Of a stretch of DNA of 64,000 nucleotides, positions 61,104-64,000 are shown in pieces. The notes below the pieces were generated by a model. It had not been told where the DNA came from. It did no database searches and worked only from the letters and a program-made list of their open reading frames with translations. A program made the position numbers and the translations under genes. Origin of the DNA: Oscillospiraceae bacterium (GTDB lineage Bacteria > Bacillota > Clostridia > Oscillospirales > CAG-272); NCBI GenBank assembly GCA_015064735.1, contig SVRP01000007.1, positions 46,673 through 110,672 on the forward strand. The letters are read 5' to 3'. Every line of letters starts with the position of its first letter. Position 1 is the stretch's first letter.

Positions 61104-64000
61104 TTAAGAGTTAACGTATGTTGATACATCAGCAAATGTTGCAGTGCTTATAGTACCGTTGTTAACGGTCATTACTACAACGTCGTCGGCAGCAACGAAT
61201 ACCTTGCTCTGATCCATTTCGGTCATATATTTATTCCTACGGTCGCTTGCAAGTGTCGAATTGTGTACTGTGTCGCCGTCCTTCCAATTAAACGTAAGAG
61301 CCGCAACAGGCCAGAATGCGTATTCAGCTCCAACCAGTCTGTAAGGATGATTCTTACTGAACGTGCTACCCCAATCATCAGATATTCCGCTTATTCCGTG
61401 GTGAGCAACCTGCATAATATCACTCTTGAGAGTGGTTGCGGTATAAAGCTTAGACACGGTATCTCCCTTGTCGTAAATATCTCCGAATACGAAGAAGCTC
61501 TTACCTTCAATCTCAACATTGAATACAAGGCTGGTAATGTTGTAGCTGGTTTCGCTTCCCTCGTATACGTCAAGCGTAAAGAGCATGGTGATCTTTGCGT
61601 TACGGATATTGAATACCTGACCGGGATGCGCCTTAACGTGAGCAGCATTCGAGAAGTATTTTCTCATATTGTTCTGCGTGGTTGTCTGAAGTGCAGAGCC
61701 TGCGCCCTCAACGTTATTGAGACCTTCGCTGGGGAAGTTGTAGATGAATCTTTCAACGGTTACCTTACTTCCATATCTTGAAGAGAAGCTGTTAAACGCT
61801 CCAACGTGGTCGCTGTGCGCGTGAGTAATGATCCAAGCAGCGATAACGATGTTATCGGAATCGGGAGCCTGCTTGCAAAGTACCTGGTAAAGGTGATCTG
61901 CGTCAGCAGCAGTTGTTCCGCCGTCTATTACGATGAAGCTGCCGTCATCAAGACGGATAACGTAGCTCATTCCGTTGTAGTTGGTGTAGTATCCTTCAGA
62001 GTCTTTAGGCTGTGCGTTTCCGTTGCTATCGTACCACAAGCCGATCTGAGTGATGGAGGAGGTTACTCCGTCAACAGGGGTATAAATATTATCCTCTGCC
62101 CTTGTGGGAAGCTCGGTATTCTTGAGCCATTCAATAAGGATCTTGCCGTTGGTATAGGTCTTTGCTTTAATAGCGGTTATTACAACGTTATCGTTGGTGT
62201 AGGTAGTATAAACGTTACCTTCAAGATCAAGGGTTGCGTATACTCTGTAACCGCTCTGTGTAAGAAGCGCAAGATAATTGTTATAGGTGGTGGCGCTGCT
62301 GAACTCTATCATGTAGCAGTCATCACCCGTGTTGGTTGTCGTGGGTGTAAAGCCACTCATAACGGGAAGCTCTGCAAGGAGAGCATCCTTTGCTACCGTT
62401 CTCTTATAGTTATTGGGAACAGCTATGTCGCCGTTTCCGTCGGTAAGATAATCAAGAGATTCGATGAACTTATTAACTGCAAGAGTAAGGGATTCGCTAT
62501 CGTATGCAGCGATGATTATCTTGTTTCCGATAACCTTTATGATACCCTCGCCGTAGCCAAGAGATGCAATAACCTCGTTTGACTCTGCGTAGGTGTTGTC
62601 TCCGATAACTATCTCAAAGGTACTTGCGTTGTAAGCGCCGACAGCGGCGGGAGCTATTGCAACACCGGTCTTTGCCGCAATAGCATCCGCAAGGAGCTGT
62701 GCGACAGTCGAGTTACCGTTTGCACCGTAAACTATTCCGATTCCTGTTCCGTTTTTCGTTACGTCTATTGTGTACTTGGAGGAATTGTCTACTATATCCT
62801 TTACTGCAGAATTGTTGTTGTAAGCGTCCTCACCGAGGTTGTAGGCAACGTCTGCCATACTTCTGATGTTGTTCTTATCGAAGTCGGTGTAGAACTTAGC
62901 TGTAGTTCCGTCAGCATAGGTTATTTCCATAAACGCTCTTGCAGCAAGTGAAAGCTCATATACCTTATTTACAGGTATGTTAGTAGGCATTATTATTGCC
63001 GCATGGAAGCTGTTTTCATATGTGTACGAGCCGTTTACAAAGTCATGACGGAGCCTGGAGCATTTGATGGTTACGCTGTTATTATGGAGTGCGGGATCGT
63101 CCTCCACGGTTACACCGGGGGCGATAACCGTTCCAAATTTTACTTTATTTCCAAGAGCGTTCAGAAGAGCGTTGGAAACGTAAGATGAGAATCTGATACC
63201 GGGCTCATCCTTAACTGTTCTAATGGACGCACCGTTTATCATATCGAAGTCGTCTGCGCCATAACACATAGCGGTAAAGGTTACGGTTTCTTCGGATGCT
63301 GCCTTGTTCTTACCGGTCTTGTATATTTCTCCGTCGGAAGCGGTAAAGCCGATAAGTGTTTCGCCGTCTGCTACCTTAATGGTAGGAAGATAGAATCCGT
63401 CCTTACAGATAGCAGCATTTACAGTGTAGAATGCGCCCTTGTCGATAACGTCGATCTTATGGTTAGCATCGTCTCTCTTACGTACGAAGTATGCCTCGCC
63501 GCCTGCTCCGGTCTTACGCTCAATAGCGAGCTTAGCGCCTGTCTCGAGAGTTACAACGGTGTTGGTGCTTGTATTAGAGCCGCCACTTACGATAACGCCG
63601 CCCCACTGGGTACCTTCAACCTGGTATGCGGAACTCATAGTAGCGCCTGCGCCAACGTTAATGGTAGCGCTTGCAGTACCCGTGATCATAACTACAGCAC
63701 AGTTTGTTCCGCCCTTAGATCCACCCTTGTGAGCAACGTAGGAGTTTCCGGTTACGTTAAGAGTTCCAACAGTTGCGTTCTCTATAAGTATTACGTTTTC
63801 TCCGTTTGCAGTATTAGTAATGGTAGAGTTGTTGATGTTAGCGGTTGCTGTTCCGGAATTGAGCTTGATGTAAGGTCTTTCGGTAGCGTTTCCGGTTACG
63901 CCGTCAAAGGTAAGAACGCCGCTTCCCTGAACTACAAAGCCTCTCTTTACGTTCCAAGTACCGTTCTTAACGGTAAGAGCACCTGTAATAGAGGATACAA
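61104..64000 (-). CDS. Very large secreted protein with C-terminal metallo-beta-lactamase fold, 5' end missing
   Basis: The frame is open from the stop at 61104 to the right edge of the window, giving at least 965 residues; the N-terminus is outside. The visible N-terminal stretch reads as a series of short Asn/Thr/Gly-rich strands (GTLNVTGNSYV, VTGNATERPY), suggestive of a beta-helix or polymorphic surface repeat. The middle has unassigned beta-rich and helical segments (IRTVKDEPGIRFSSYVSN, SKYTIDVTKNGTGIGIVYG). From about 280 residues before the end comes an MBL domain with VIDGGTTAADADHLY, ITHAHSDHVGAF (HxHxDH), VFGDIYDKGD and VAHHGISG, as in ComEC-like extracellular hydrolases. It is followed by the 43-residue peptide gene. 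Confidence 0.75.
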   Translation of the reverse strand, partial: VSSITGALTVKNGTWNVKRGFVVQGSGVLTFDGVTGNATERPYIKLNSGTATANINNSTITNTANGENVILIENATVGTLNVTGNSYVAHKGGSKGGTNCAVVMITGTASATINVGAGATMSSAYQVEGTQWGGVIVSGGSNTSTNTVVTLETGAKLAIERKTGAGGEAYFVRKRDDANHKIDVIDKGAFYTVNAAICKDGFYLPTIKVADGETLIGFTASDGEIYKTGKNKAASEETVTFTAMCYGADDFDMINGASIRTVKDEPGIRFSSYVSNALLNALGNKVKFGTVIAPGVTVEDDPALHNNSVTIKCSRLRHDFVNGSYTYENSFHAAIIMPTNIPVNKVYELSLAARAFMEITYADGTTAKFYTDFDKNNIRSMADVAYNLGEDAYNNNSAVKDIVDNSSKYTIDVTKNGTGIGIVYGANGNSTVAQLLADAIAAKTGVAIAPAAVGAYNASTFEIVIGDNTYAESNEVIASLGYGEGIIKVIGNKIIIAAYDSESLTLAVNKFIESLDYLTDGNGDIAVPNNYKRTVAKDALLAELPVMSGFTPTTTNTGDDCYMIEFSSATTYNNYLALLTQSGYRVYATLDLEGNVYTTYTNDNVVITAIKAKTYTNGKILIEWLKNTELPTRAEDNIYTPVDGVTSSITQIGLWYDSNGNAQPKDSEGYYTNYNGMSYVIRLDDGSFIVIDGGTTAADADHLYQVLCKQAPDSDNIVIAAWIITHAHSDHVGAFNSFSSRYGSKVTVERFIYNFPSEGLNNVEGAGSALQTTTQNNMRKYFSNAAHVKAHPGQVFNIRNAKITMLFTLDVYEGSETSYNITSLVFNVEIEGKSFFVFGDIYDKGDTVSKLYTATTLKSDIMQVAHHGISGISDDWGSTFSKNHPYRLVGAEYAFWPVAALTFNWKDGDTVHNSTLASDRRNKYMTEMDQSKVFVAADDVVVMTVNNGTISTATFADVSTYVNS

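Overview
The window is a moderately AT-rich bacterial chromosome segment with dense genes, strong Shine-Dalgarno sites (AGGAGG/GGAGG), near-consensus sigma-A promoters (TTGACA, 17 nt, TATAAT) and many perfect-stem terminators. The gene content points to an anaerobic, gut-type member of the Clostridia (Bacillota): an Rnf complex in CDGEAB order, SipW-type signal peptidase with cognate exported proteins, ApbE, many glycoside hydrolases, BspA-type leucine-rich repeat and InlB-repeat lipoproteins. The exact lineage is an inference and cannot be fixed from sequence reading alone. No rRNA, tRNA, CRISPR array, transposase or phage gene was seen.

Layout. 1-9 kb: the end of asnS facing asnA, then a forward run of a PHP hydrolase, a short-chain dehydrogenase, a radical SAM protein and a secreted papain-like peptidase, then guaB. 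9-12 kb: a two-gene glycosidase unit (sialidase-like BNR protein, GH36 alpha-galactosidase). 12-17 kb: a surface-protein module with two SipW-type secretion substrates on either side of a polytopic signal peptidase and a DUF5305 membrane protein. 17-26 kb: one reverse-strand operon holding every enzyme from DAHP synthase to chorismate plus the Phe and Tyr branch enzymes (aroF-tyrA-aroB-aroA-aroC-MFS-pheA-aroEK-aroQ). Its 5' leader encodes a 20-residue peptide very rich in Tyr and Phe, followed by a rho-independent terminator: a ribosome-mediated attenuator that is too short to stand out as a gene.

26-38 kb: DUF436 protein, birA-tmk, a sugar isomerase/Gfo-Idh pair, an unusual array of small hairpins, an InlB-repeat lipoprotein, an LRR lipoprotein with a small RHH-like protein, then a U32 peptidase-uppP-rnmV unit. 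38-45 kb: lacZ, GH127 arabinofuranosidase, two AraC regulators and an XRE regulator with conspicuous palindromic operators. 45-54 kb: apbE and a nine-gene rnf operon (rnfCDGEAB, NusG-II protein, Gx transporter, NagD-like HAD). ApbE should attach FMN to RnfD and RnfG, whose modification sites are visible. 54-64 kb: MscS channel, two lipoproteins, a second GH2 enzyme, a metallophosphoesterase, a 43-residue peptide gene, and a very large secreted protein with a C-terminal metallo-beta-lactamase fold that runs off the window.

The most interesting items are the Tyr/Phe attenuator, the SipW/DUF5305 surface module, the hairpin array at 30.95-31.14 kb, the candidate rnf leader attenuator, a covarying family of bidirectional terminators, and the peptide plus MBL-fold pair at the right end.
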